From an uncultured Paracoccaceae bacterium (GTDB lineage: Bacteria; Pseudomonadota; Alphaproteobacteria; Rhodobacterales; Rhodobacteraceae), in the NCBI GenBank assembly GCA_947499715.1, contig CANMPL010000008.1, positions 1 to 56,506 of the forward strand: DNA of 56,506 nucleotides. Direction: 5' to 3'. Positions 29,748 to 37,427 of the stretch are shown piece by piece; the stretch's first letter is position 1; every line of letters begins with the position of its first letter. Under the pieces are notes generated by a model. It was not told the DNA's origin. It saw only the letters and a list, made by a program, of their open reading frames with translations, and searched no databases. The translations under genes were made by a program, and so were the position numbers.

Positions 29748-30275
29748 ATGTCACGGTCACCACTGCCTCTTGTGATTGAGGATCTATCGGCCTTTGCGAC
29801 GCAATTGCGCAAAAGCTGGCCCGCAGAGCCACCTGGCCAATCGCAAACCCTTAGCCTGATTGCCCGCGCCGCGGGCTATCGCAATCATCAGCATCTGCGC
29901 GCCGATGTCGAAGACGACGGAGCGCCTGATCGGAATGCGCAAAAGCGTATCACCGATGCGCTGCGTGTCTTTGATGACAACGGCGTCATGCAACGCTGGC
30001 CAAAGAAGACCAGCGTCCAGCGGCTGTGCCTGCTGTGGTTCTGGTCGCGACTGCCGGCCAAGCGCGACCTGTCAGAGGCCGAAGTCAATGAGGTGTTGCA
30101 AGCAGGTGAAGCCTTTGGCGATCATGTGCTTTTGCGACGCTCATTGATTGATGGACGGCTTGTTACCCGCACCAACGACGGGCAGGTCTATCGCCGCCTT
30201 GAGGCAGCACCGACGCCTGAGGAACGACAGGTCATTCGCGCCCTGTCAGAACGGCAACTGGCTGCAAAGGTCTAA
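29748..30275 (+). CDS. DUF2087 domain-containing protein
   Basis: 175 residues. The N-terminal third (LPLVIEDLSAFATQLRKSW, then LSLIARAAGYRNHQHLRAD) resembles a small helical domain found next to DUF2087. About 80-160 is DUF2087 (MQRWPKKTSVQRLCLLWFWS, LSEAEVNEVL, GDHVLLRRSLIDGRLVTRTNDG, VYRRLE), a winged-helix-like domain thought to bind nucleic acid or act in regulation; its function is not established. ATG at 29748 has GGAGGA six bases before; a 21-codon upstream extension has none. It converges with the enoyl-CoA hydratase gene, three bases apart. Confidence 0.85.
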   Translation: MSRSPLPLVIEDLSAFATQLRKSWPAEPPGQSQTLSLIARAAGYRNHQHLRADVEDDGAPDRNAQKRITDALRVFDDNGVMQRWPKKTSVQRLCLLWFWSRLPAKRDLSEAEVNEVLQAGEAFGDHVLLRRSLIDGRLVTRTNDGQVYRRLEAAPTPEERQVIRALSERQLAAKV

Positions 30276-30278
30276 GGA

Positions 30279-31055
30279 TCAGCGCCCCTCGAACTTTGCG
30301 GGGCGCTTTTCCAGGAAAGCGACGACGCCTTCTTGAAAGTCGCGGGTCTGGCCGCATTTGCCTTGCAGTTTGGCCTCGAGCGTCAATTGCGCGGCCATGT
30401 CGTTGTCAAAGGATGCGCGCATGGCCTCCTTGAGGTAGGCATAGGTCTGTGTTGGCCCGACGGCCAGTTGTGCCGCCCGCGCCTGCCAATGGGCGGTGAA
30501 TTCCGCGGCTGGTGCCGTTTCATAGATCATGCCCCAGTCGGCCGCTTGAATGGCGGTGACCTTATCTGCAAAAAGGGTCGCACCCATCGCACGCGCAAGC
30601 CCGACTTGACGTGGCAAAAGCCATGTGCCGCCTGCGTCCGGGATCAGCCCGATCCGGGTGAAGGCCTGCACGAAATAGGCGTCGTAGGATGCCATCACCA
30701 CGTCTGCCGCCAACGCAAGGTTCGCCCCGGCGCCTGCTGCTGGCCCATTGACCGCACTGATGGTTGGGATCGTACAATCGGTGATCGCGCGCAGCATGGG
30801 CACATATTCGTCCCGCAACGTCCGCTCTAGATCAATACTAGCGGCAGAGCCGCCGTCGCCCAAATCCTGACCCGAGCAGAAGGCCTTGCCAGCACCGGTA
30901 ATAACGAGGACGCGGGCCTCTGACTGTGCGGCTTTGACGGCATGGGTGATCTCGGCCCGCATCTGCGTGTTGAGCGCGTTCATCACCTCTGGCCGGTTGA
31001 GCGTGATCACGGCGACATCGTTGCGGATCACAAGAGTGATTGCGGAATATTCCAT
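30279..31055 (-). CDS. Enoyl-CoA hydratase/isomerase, PaaG-like
   Basis: 258-residue crotonase-fold enzyme. The oxyanion hole is formed by GKAFCSGQDLGDG and NGPAAGAGANLALAADVVMAS; the IGLIPDAGGTWLLPRQVG block carries the Asp typical of PaaG (ring-1,2-epoxyphenylacetyl-CoA isomerase) and related hydratases. The C-terminal EKRPAKFEGR is usual in this subgroup. No other phenylacetate genes are near, so a general short-chain enoyl-CoA role is possible. The start MEYSAITL with AAAGGACG upstream was chosen over one ten codons earlier. Confidence 0.85.
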   Translation of the reverse strand: MEYSAITLVIRNDVAVITLNRPEVMNALNTQMRAEITHAVKAAQSEARVLVITGAGKAFCSGQDLGDGGSAASIDLERTLRDEYVPMLRAITDCTIPTISAVNGPAAGAGANLALAADVVMASYDAYFVQAFTRIGLIPDAGGTWLLPRQVGLARAMGATLFADKVTAIQAADWGMIYETAPAAEFTAHWQARAAQLAVGPTQTYAYLKEAMRASFDNDMAAQLTLEAKLQGKCGQTRDFQEGVVAFLEKRPAKFEGR

Positions 31056-31124
31056 CGGGCGCGTCCTTTGTTGTGTTGCCGACAACTTAGTGAACTGAAC
31101 AGTTCAGGAAAGAGCGCCATAGCG

Positions 31125-31568
31125 TCACGAACCGATTATTTTATCCAATGCGGCCTTTTCTTCGGCGCTGAGCGCCTTTGGCCCCGCGACATCGCGGCGT
31201 CGGATCGTTGTCCAACCGATTCCGAGCCCCAAAAGCAGCAGAACAGGTGCTGCAAGCCAAAGGATCAGATTGCTGCCGTCCGTGCTGGGGCGCATCAACA
31301 CAAATTCACCAAATCGGGCGACCATGTAATCCATGATTTCGGCGTCAGTGTCCCCGGCCACCAGCCGTTCCCGCAAGACGATCCGCAATTCGCGGGCCAC
31401 CGGTGCATGGGATTCGTCGATGCTTTCGTTTTGACACACAGGGCAACGCAAAAGCGTCGAGATCTCGCGCGCACGCGCTTCGAGCGCGGGATCATCAAGC
31501 ACTTCGTCAGGTTGCACGGCCCATAGCGGCGCCGCACACAAAATCAGGATGCAAAGCAGCCGCTTCAT
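31125..31568 (-). CDS. ccmH: Cytochrome c maturation protein CcmH (CcmL/Ccl2 type)
   Basis: Periplasm-facing, membrane-anchored thiol protein that prepares apocytochrome c CXXCH cysteines for heme attachment with CcmF. 147 residues: signal peptide (MKRLLCILILCAAPLWA), the redox motif LRCPVCQ with Cys42 and Cys45, and a C-terminal membrane helix (LILWLAAPVLLLLGLGIGW). It is the short form without the TPR extension, as in Rhodobacter where Ccl2 is separate from CycH/CcmI. Start overlaps the ccmF stop by four bases. Last gene of the murI-ccm unit. Confidence 0.96.
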   Translation of the reverse strand: MKRLLCILILCAAPLWAVQPDEVLDDPALEARAREISTLLRCPVCQNESIDESHAPVARELRIVLRERLVAGDTDAEIMDYMVARFGEFVLMRPSTDGSNLILWLAAPVLLLLGLGIGWTTIRRRDVAGPKALSAEEKAALDKIIGS

Positions 31569-33526
31569 TCCGCTGGCACCGCTTTTGCGGCCCCCGCGCC
31601 AATGCGCAGGCGACGATCTGTGAGAGACAAGAACCCACCAAATGCCATGAGGATGCAGCCGCCCCAAATCCAATTGGCCAGCGGCTTGATATAGACGCGA
31701 ACAGTATGGCCACCCTGGGGCTGCGGATCACCGATCACGACGTAGATGTCGCGCAGGAAACCATTGCGAATTGCGGCCTCTGTCGTTGGCATCTGCGCGA
31801 CGGGGTAGAATCGTTTTTCAGGATATAGCACATCGATATCACGGCCGTTCTGTGCCATCGCGATCTGGGCCATGGTGGTCTGGTAATTGGGACCCAGGTC
31901 GCGCGTGACGTCCTGCAAGGTGAATTCATAAGCCCCGACTTCATAGGTTTCGCCCGGTTGCGCGACGCGGATATCCTCGACCTGCCATGCCAAGATGCCT
32001 GATACCCCCAAGATTGTGACGCCCATGCCAGCGTGGGCCAGGGCCTTGCCCCAATCCGCGCGTGGCAACCGCAGGATCCGCCGCAGCCGGTCAGACACGT
32101 CACCGCGACCGCTGCGCAGCCATAGATCCAATGCAGCACCGCCAATGACCCAAATCCCAAGCGCGATCCCAATCGGGCCAAGCGCGGAACGACCGCTTTG
32201 CACTGCGTAGGCTGTTCCCGCGACGGCCACGGCCAAGATCGCGAGGGCCCCAAGCAGACCTTTCGCCTTGTTCAGACGGCCGCGTTTCCAAGCCAGCAAG
32301 GATCCCAAAGGCATGACGACTGCGAGCGCGACCATGAATGGTGTGAAAGCCGCATTAAAGAACGGCGGTCCGACGGACATGGTGCGGTCAAACAACAGCT
32401 CTGCCACCAGCGGCCAGATGGTGCCGATGAAAACCACAAAGCAGCTGACAGCCAAAAGGATGTTGTTGAGGACAAGCGCGCTTTCCCGGCTGACGGTGCC
32501 AAAGACGCCCTGAGCCTGCATCGCACTCGCGCGGATCGCAAAAAGGATCAACGCACCACCCAAAAAGAAACCCAGGATGGCAAGGATGAAAACGCCCCGC
32601 TCTGGATCATTTGCAAAAGCGTGCACGCTTGTCAGCACGCCCGAGCGGACGATGAATGTGCCCAAAAGCGAGAAGCCAAATGCGAGGATGGCCAAGAGGA
32701 TCGTCCAGCTTTTCAACGCTTCGCGCTTTTCCACCACGATGGCGGAATGCAGCAAGGCGGCCGCAATCAGCCACGGCATGAAGCTTGCGTTTTCTACCGG
32801 ATCCCAAAACCAGAACCCGCCCCAGCCAAGTTCATAGTAGGCCCACCACGACCCCAGCGCGATGCCGACGGTCAGGAACATCCATGCGGCCAATGTCCAA
32901 GGCCGCACCCACCGGCCCCAAGCGGCATCGACGCGCCCCTCGATCAAGGCAGCGACGGCAAAGCTGAACGTCATGCTCAGCCCAACGTAGCCGAGGTAAA
33001 GAAAGGGCGGATGAAACGCGAGACCGGGATCCTGCAAAAGCGGGTTGAGGTCACGCCCGTTCAGCGGCACAAAATCCAGCCGGTTGAACGGGTTCGACGT
33101 GAACAGAATAAAGGCATAAAACGCGACAGAGACGGATCCTTGCACAGCCAGCACCCGCGCCCGCAAACGCTGCGGTAAATCGTCGCCAAACCATGCTGCA
33201 CAGGCCCCAAAGATCGCGAGGATTAACACCCAAAGCAGCAATGATCCTTCGTGATTGCCCCAAACGCCGCTGACCTTGTAAAGCATCGGCTTATCGGTGT
33301 GGGAATTGAGGTAAACCAGCTCAACCGAGAAGTCCGAGACCACAAAGGCCCAGGTGAGGACAGCAAAGCTAAAGCCGACGAGGATCACCTGCAAGGTTGC
33401 CGCAGGTTCTGCCACCGACATCCACGCGCGCCGACCGGTCTGCGCACCAACAAGCGGCAAAACGGTCTGGGCGATGGCGACAGCAAAGGCCAGAATCAGG
33501 GTGAAATGTCCAAGCTCTATCAGCAT
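31565..33526 (-). CDS. ccmF: Cytochrome c heme lyase subunit CcmF
   Basis: Multi-spanning inner-membrane core of the cytochrome c synthetase, attaching heme brought by CcmE. 653 residues with about 13-15 membrane helices. The heme-handling WWD domain WGGFWFWDPVENASFMPW is at about 235-252, and the conserved His residues in NHEGSLLLW (90s) and FHPPFLYLGY (about 171-180) are present. The ATG at 33526 (MLIELGHF) is the family start. No ccmG lies here; in Rhodobacter that gene is in the separate helABCDX cluster. A small cassette of lysis genes separates it from ccmE. Confidence 0.97.
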   Translation of the reverse strand: MLIELGHFTLILAFAVAIAQTVLPLVGAQTGRRAWMSVAEPAATLQVILVGFSFAVLTWAFVVSDFSVELVYLNSHTDKPMLYKVSGVWGNHEGSLLLWVLILAIFGACAAWFGDDLPQRLRARVLAVQGSVSVAFYAFILFTSNPFNRLDFVPLNGRDLNPLLQDPGLAFHPPFLYLGYVGLSMTFSFAVAALIEGRVDAAWGRWVRPWTLAAWMFLTVGIALGSWWAYYELGWGGFWFWDPVENASFMPWLIAAALLHSAIVVEKREALKSWTILLAILAFGFSLLGTFIVRSGVLTSVHAFANDPERGVFILAILGFFLGGALILFAIRASAMQAQGVFGTVSRESALVLNNILLAVSCFVVFIGTIWPLVAELLFDRTMSVGPPFFNAAFTPFMVALAVVMPLGSLLAWKRGRLNKAKGLLGALAILAVAVAGTAYAVQSGRSALGPIGIALGIWVIGGAALDLWLRSGRGDVSDRLRRILRLPRADWGKALAHAGMGVTILGVSGILAWQVEDIRVAQPGETYEVGAYEFTLQDVTRDLGPNYQTTMAQIAMAQNGRDIDVLYPEKRFYPVAQMPTTEAAIRNGFLRDIYVVIGDPQPQGGHTVRVYIKPLANWIWGGCILMAFGGFLSLTDRRLRIGAGAAKAVPAE

Positions 33527-33608
33527 GTTGCAAGTATAGAGCAGGCAGACTTGAAGCGACAGCGCCACACACACAAAAGTGCCTGCGGCAAATGCGGCAA
33601 CGCTGACC

Positions 33609-33812
33609 CTACGGGATTAAACCGCCGCGCAGGATATAGGTGATCATCCCCAAGATGAGGCCCCCGATCACCAAACGAACCAACCACTTCAGCATATCCT
33701 CGATATTGCTCAGCCGGTTGGAGACGTTGTTGTGATGAACGGCGGTCACTGCATTGTGGGTTTCAAGTGCAGTGATCCGCATCTCGATTGATGTGGCCCA
33801 ATCATCCGCCAT
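33609..33812 (-). CDS. Small coiled-coil membrane protein, XhlA-like lysis accessory (inferred)
   Basis: 67 residues from MADDWATSIEM (a 79-residue version starting at 33848 is possible). Residues about 5-40 form an amphipathic coiled-coil helix (EMRITALETHN, NRLSNIEDMLKW), followed by one membrane helix (VRLVIGGLILGMITYIL, about 46-62). This soluble-helix-then-anchor layout is that of XhlA, a protein encoded with the holin and endolysin in the Bacillus PBSX lysis cassette. The start overlaps the holin stop by 11 bases, so it is translated with it. Family membership is my inference from topology and position, not from sequence identity. Confidence 0.65.
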   Translation of the reverse strand: MADDWATSIEMRITALETHNAVTAVHHNNVSNRLSNIEDMLKWLVRLVIGGLILGMITYILRGGLIP

Positions 33813-34314
33813 GGCGCGACCACCATTCTGCGAGGGCGGCATTGTCACCGTCTTGCGGTGCCGCCGCAGGATCGGGCGTCGTGATGGCTTGGGTCAACGC
33901 GACGGACTGGACAACTGATCGTTGAAAGTCTTGTCCTTTTGCCTGATGACGCGCGCCAAAATAAAAGCTGACAATGGCCCCCATGAGCCACCAAAGCGGT
34001 TCCGGTATCAAGGCGACGCCAACCATCCGGTCCGCGAACCACACCGGCTCTTTCATCGCAGCGACAAAAAGCGCAATCGTGCCAAGTGCCAATGCCGGGC
34101 GCGGCAGGCGGTTCAGCGCGTCGACAAAGCGGTCAAAGAGCCCTTTGCGGGGCTGTGCAAACTCTGTCGCGAATTGCGCCAAAGCCGCAGATTTTCCATC
34201 GGCGGCGCGCACGGCTGCCTTTTCGGCATTCTCCCGGAAGACCTCGACCGTTTCAGTGACTGTATTGCGGCCGTCGCCAAAAAGCAGTGACATCATGCCT
34301 GTGATCAACCCCAT
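33802..34314 (-). CDS. Holin of the GTA_holin_3TM type
   Basis: 170 residues: an amphipathic N-terminus, a basic segment, a first membrane helix at about 72-88 (PALALGTIALFVAAMKEP), a short second hydrophobic stretch around 94-103, and a third (WWLMGAIVSFYFGARHQAKG) at about 108-122. This is the pattern of the Pfam family GTA_holin_3TM, holins that open the inner membrane to release gene transfer agents in Rhodobacterales. It overlaps the endolysin gene upstream by ten bases and the XhlA-like gene downstream by eleven. In Rhodobacter capsulatus a holin-endolysin pair outside the main GTA cluster is needed for GTA release. Confidence 0.88.
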   Translation of the reverse strand: MGLITGMMSLLFGDGRNTVTETVEVFRENAEKAAVRAADGKSAALAQFATEFAQPRKGLFDRFVDALNRLPRPALALGTIALFVAAMKEPVWFADRMVGVALIPEPLWWLMGAIVSFYFGARHQAKGQDFQRSVVQSVALTQAITTPDPAAAPQDGDNAALAEWWSRHGG

Positions 34315-34916
34315 GATGCGATCCTTTGCTGGTGTTGCTGGTGGCTCAGGTGATAGCGCGGTGCGATGAATTCTTCAGCGCGGCGTATCCAGCCGCCCTT
34401 ACCGCCGTCGCGCCGCCGTGCGTATTTACGGCTGGCCGGGCGGCGGTCTGCCAATGCGTAGTAGTAATTGCGACGTGCAATTCCGTAGGCGTCCGCAAGG
34501 TGATCGGGTGCCGCAGCAAAAGCCTTTTCCGCTGCAGCGGCCGTTTGCGGACCGATTACACCGTCGACACTGCAATCGATGCGCATCTGGTTCAGCAGAC
34601 GCTGCAGGATCTTCACCGCATGGCTGCCGGCATTCACGTACATATCGAAAACACTGGCCTGCAGGGGTTGCGGCAGCAAATTGATACGAGGGCCATCAAA
34701 ATAGTGTTTGACGAAGATGTCCTCTGCCTGTTGGCGCGTGAGCCGCCGCACGTCGGCGGTGCTGATCTGGCCGTCTCCATCCAGATCAAGCCCAAGTCGG
34801 CGCATGGTGTGAATGGTAACGCCAAAGTTGGTGGCACCACCGGGATCAGAGGGGTCATTCACATAACCGCCTTCCCGGGCCACGATCTCGGCCGCGATTT
34901 GCCTGACTGTCTGCAT
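34305..34916 (-). CDS. Endolysin, glycoside hydrolase 108 family, with EF-hand loop
   Basis: 203 residues, a peptidoglycan-cutting muramidase. The GH108 catalytic motif is REGGYVNDPSDPGGATNFGV with Glu15. Inserted at 44-55 is a textbook calcium loop (DLDGDGQISTAD: Asp at 1, 3 and 5, Gly6, Ile8, Asp12). The C-terminal half carries a peptidoglycan-binding domain 3 signature (DGVIGPQTAAA, then YYYALADRRP). No signal peptide, so exit depends on the adjacent holin. It lies 41 bases after ccmE on the same strand. Homologous to the GTA endolysin of Rhodobacter by family; exact orthology was not tested. Confidence 0.9.
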   Translation of the reverse strand: MQTVRQIAAEIVAREGGYVNDPSDPGGATNFGVTIHTMRRLGLDLDGDGQISTADVRRLTRQQAEDIFVKHYFDGPRINLLPQPLQASVFDMYVNAGSHAVKILQRLLNQMRIDCSVDGVIGPQTAAAAEKAFAAAPDHLADAYGIARRNYYYALADRRPASRKYARRRDGGKGGWIRRAEEFIAPRYHLSHQQHQQRIASWG

Positions 34917-34957
34917 CTCAATCCCCTATGTTGAAGGGGCAAAATGCGAGGGGATGG

Positions 34958-35416
34958 TTAATTCGTCGCTTCAGCACCGTCCGGTGCGACGTAGGTTCCC
35001 TGTTCTTTCAGCGCGTCGATGACCTCTTTCGGCATGTAGGTTTCATCGTGTTTCGCAAGAATTTCAACAGCTTCAAAGGTGCCATTGATGTAACGCCCCT
35101 GCCCGACCATGCCTTCACCTTCGTTGAAGAGATCCGGCAGGATCCCATCGTAGGTGACCGGGATTGTGGCACCACCGTCTGTCACGGCAAAGGACACGCG
35201 CGTCCCCTCACCACGTTGAATCGAGCCTTCGGCGACAAGCCCACCAATGCGAAAAAGTTCTGTTTCTTGCGGCGGGTTCTCAGCAACTTCCGTGGGCGAG
35301 CGAAAGAACTGAAAGGAATCGTCCGGCAGAAGCGCCAGAATGACCAGCACTGCCGCAATGCAAACACCTGAAAGCGCCAGGATCTGTATGCGCCGCTTTT
35401 TCTTCAGGCTTTTCAT
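34958..35416 (-). CDS. ccmE: Cytochrome c maturation heme chaperone CcmE
   Basis: Carries heme covalently in the periplasm from CcmABCD to CcmF. 152 residues: a short basic N-terminus, a membrane anchor ([20 protein letters not shown]), a beta-barrel (OB) domain with [44 protein letters not shown], and the heme-binding His of [12 protein letters not shown]. Start overlaps the argC stop by four bases. Next genes on the strand are the lysis cassette, not ccmF as usual. Confidence 0.97.
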   Translation of the reverse strand: MKSLKKKRRIQILALSGVCIAAVLVILALLPDDSFQFFRSPTEVAENPPQETELFRIGGLVAEGSIQRGEGTRVSFAVTDGGATIPVTYDGILPDLFNEGEGMVGQGRYINGTFEAVEILAKHDETYMPKEVIDALKEQGTYVAPDGAEATN

Positions 35417-36441
35417 GGGAACATCGCCGGTTGCATCAGGCCGGTTGTCTCAGGGATGCCAAGCATCAAATTGGCATTTTGCAAAGCCTGCCCGCTGGAC
35501 CCTTTGCAGAGGTTATCAAGCGTCGACACGACCAGTGTGCGGCCAGAGATCCGGTCGCCAGTCACCCCGATATGGCAGAAGTTTGAGCCTGCAACATGTC
35601 CGGTTCCGGGCGTTTGCCCAAACGGAAGTACGATGACAAAGGGTTCGTCAGCGTAACGCGCCGCCAAAGCAGCATGGACGGCCTTCGCATCGCCTTTTAA
35701 GTAGCAGGACGCCAAAATACCGCGGCTCATCGGAACAAGGTGCGGCGTGAATTGGATTTCAATCTTCCGTCCCGCAAGCGCGCTGAATTCCTGATCGAAT
35801 TCACCCAAATGCCGATGTTTGCCACCTTCGGCGTAGCCCTTTGCATCTGTCGCACGTTCAGTGAACAACATGTTTTCTTTCAACGCCCGGCCCGCACCCG
35901 AAACCCCGTTCTTGAGATCACAAATGATGTCATCCAGATCGATCAGGTCGCCAGACATCAACGGCCGCAACGCAAATTGCACCGTCGCCGCATTGCACCC
36001 GGTTCCGGCCACAAGCCGTGCTGTGCCAATGTCATCGCGGTAGAATTCGGTCAGGCCGTAGACCGCTTCTTTTTGAAGCTCTGTGGCAACATGCGGCGCG
36101 CCGTACCATTTTTCATAGGCCGCAGGATCACGAAGTCTGAAATCAGCACCAAGGTCGACAACTTTGACATGCGGCGGCAGGTCCCGCACCAAGGCTTGGC
36201 TAAGCCCATGCGGCAGGGCCGCAAAGACGAGATCAATTTCGTCAAAATTGATATCCGCGACTTTGACCAGCTTTGGCAGATCAAGGTGGCGCAGTTGTGG
36301 GAAGACCTCTGCCATCTCCAGCCCAGCTTTGCGTTCAGCGGCAAGGGCGGTGATCGTCAGCGACGGGTGGGTGGCGATAAGCCGGACAAGTTCGGCGCCC
36401 GTGTAACCGGATGCGCCCAGAATGGCGACGTTGTGGGTCAT
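35413..36441 (-). CDS. argC: N-acetyl-gamma-glutamyl-phosphate reductase
   Basis: Third step of arginine synthesis, reducing acetylglutamyl phosphate with NADPH. 342 residues. NADP loop [15 protein letters not shown] at the start; catalytic Cys149 in [25 protein letters not shown] and the His-containing [14 protein letters not shown] follow. The start MTHNVAIL was chosen because the upstream Met lies before a run of GGGGTTCC that fits a ribosome site region. It precedes ccmE with a four-base overlap; this argC-ccmE link recurs in alphaproteobacteria as far as I recall. Confidence 0.95.
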   Translation of the reverse strand: MTHNVAILGASGYTGAELVRLIATHPSLTITALAAERKAGLEMAEVFPQLRHLDLPKLVKVADINFDEIDLVFAALPHGLSQALVRDLPPHVKVVDLGADFRLRDPAAYEKWYGAPHVATELQKEAVYGLTEFYRDDIGTARLVAGTGCNAATVQFALRPLMSGDLIDLDDIICDLKNGVSGAGRALKENMLFTERATDAKGYAEGGKHRHLGEFDQEFSALAGRKIEIQFTPHLVPMSRGILASCYLKGDAKAVHAALAARYADEPFVIVLPFGQTPGTGHVAGSNFCHIGVTGDRISGRTLVVSTLDNLCKGSSGQALQNANLMLGIPETTGLMQPAMFP

Positions 36442-36493
36442 ATGAGGAACCCCTTTCAATTCGAATATATAGGTAGGCCCCGCAGGGCATCAA

Positions 36494-37306
36494 TCAGGCT
36501 GCTTCGAATGTGATTTTTCGTCGCAGAAACTGCGTGGCCCTGTCGGAAACACGGCGCGGATCACCGGTCGTCAGGAATACGCTGTCTTTGCCCGGCCCGA
36601 CCATTTCGGGCCGCCGGCCCAGATAGTCAGCCAAACTATCGGCGACAAGATTGGCTTGACTAAAGACCCGTACATCATCCCCCAGCGCGTCCTGAAAAAT
36701 CTTCGCCATCAATGGGTAATGCGTGCAGCCCAGCACAGCAGCGTCAGGTGCCGGCATCTTCCGCTTGAGGGCGTCCACATGGGAACGAACAAGCGCCTCA
36801 GCCAGGATCATGTCACCGTCTTCAATAGCGTCCACAACGCCACCGCAGGCCTGCGCTTCAACGTCAACGCCGATGGCGCGGAATGCAAGTTCCCGCTGGA
36901 AGGCCCGGCTACTGACGGTGGCGGGCGTTGCAAACAGGGCGACATGCTTTGTTGCGACCTCGCGCGGAGGAGAATTATCGCCCCACTGCCGTTCTGTCAG
37001 CGCCTCGATCAATGGCACGAAGACACCCAAAACGCGTTTTCCTTCAGGGACCCAACCCTCTTGCATCCGCCGCAGGGCCGCAGCTGACGCGGTGTTGCAC
37101 GCCAGGATCACGAGGTCACAACCGGCATCGAACAGCCGCTGGGTTGCAGCGGTGGTCAGATCATAGATGTTTTCGGCATCACGCACGCCGTAGGGGGTAT
37201 GGGCGCTGTCCCCAAGATACACCAGCGGGACGTCAGGCAGGCGCTTTTGAACTGCGTCCAGAACCGTCAGCCCACCTAATCCGCTATCAAAAATGCCGAC
37301 CGCCAT
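36494..37306 (-). CDS. murI: Glutamate racemase
   Basis: Makes D-glutamate for peptidoglycan. 270 residues. GIFDSGLGG at the N-terminus gives the Asp-Ser of the active site, [10 protein letters not shown] the first catalytic Cys and GCTHYPL the second. Upstream gene of the argC-ccmE-lysis-ccmFH series, 52 bases before argC. A single perfect DnaA-box-like TTATCCACA lies in its upstream gap (37359-37367) and is probably incidental. Confidence 0.95.
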   Translation of the reverse strand: MAVGIFDSGLGGLTVLDAVQKRLPDVPLVYLGDSAHTPYGVRDAENIYDLTTAATQRLFDAGCDLVILACNTASAAALRRMQEGWVPEGKRVLGVFVPLIEALTERQWGDNSPPREVATKHVALFATPATVSSRAFQRELAFRAIGVDVEAQACGGVVDAIEDGDMILAEALVRSHVDALKRKMPAPDAAVLGCTHYPLMAKIFQDALGDDVRVFSQANLVADSLADYLGRRPEMVGPGKDSVFLTTGDPRRVSDRATQFLRRKITFEAA

Positions 37307-37427
37307 GCGCCTTGCCTTTCAACACTCCTGCGACCGGATATTCCAGATATGGCCGCATTTATCCACAGCCATACGCCGCTTTGTTACGGAAATCCATGCG
37401 GGAAATGCCGGGTTTATGGATCACCGA

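Noticed and set aside
37359-37367. Perfect DnaA-box-like TTATCCACA upstream of murI
   Set aside because: Single copy, no A/T-rich unwinding region or origin genes nearby; likely chance.
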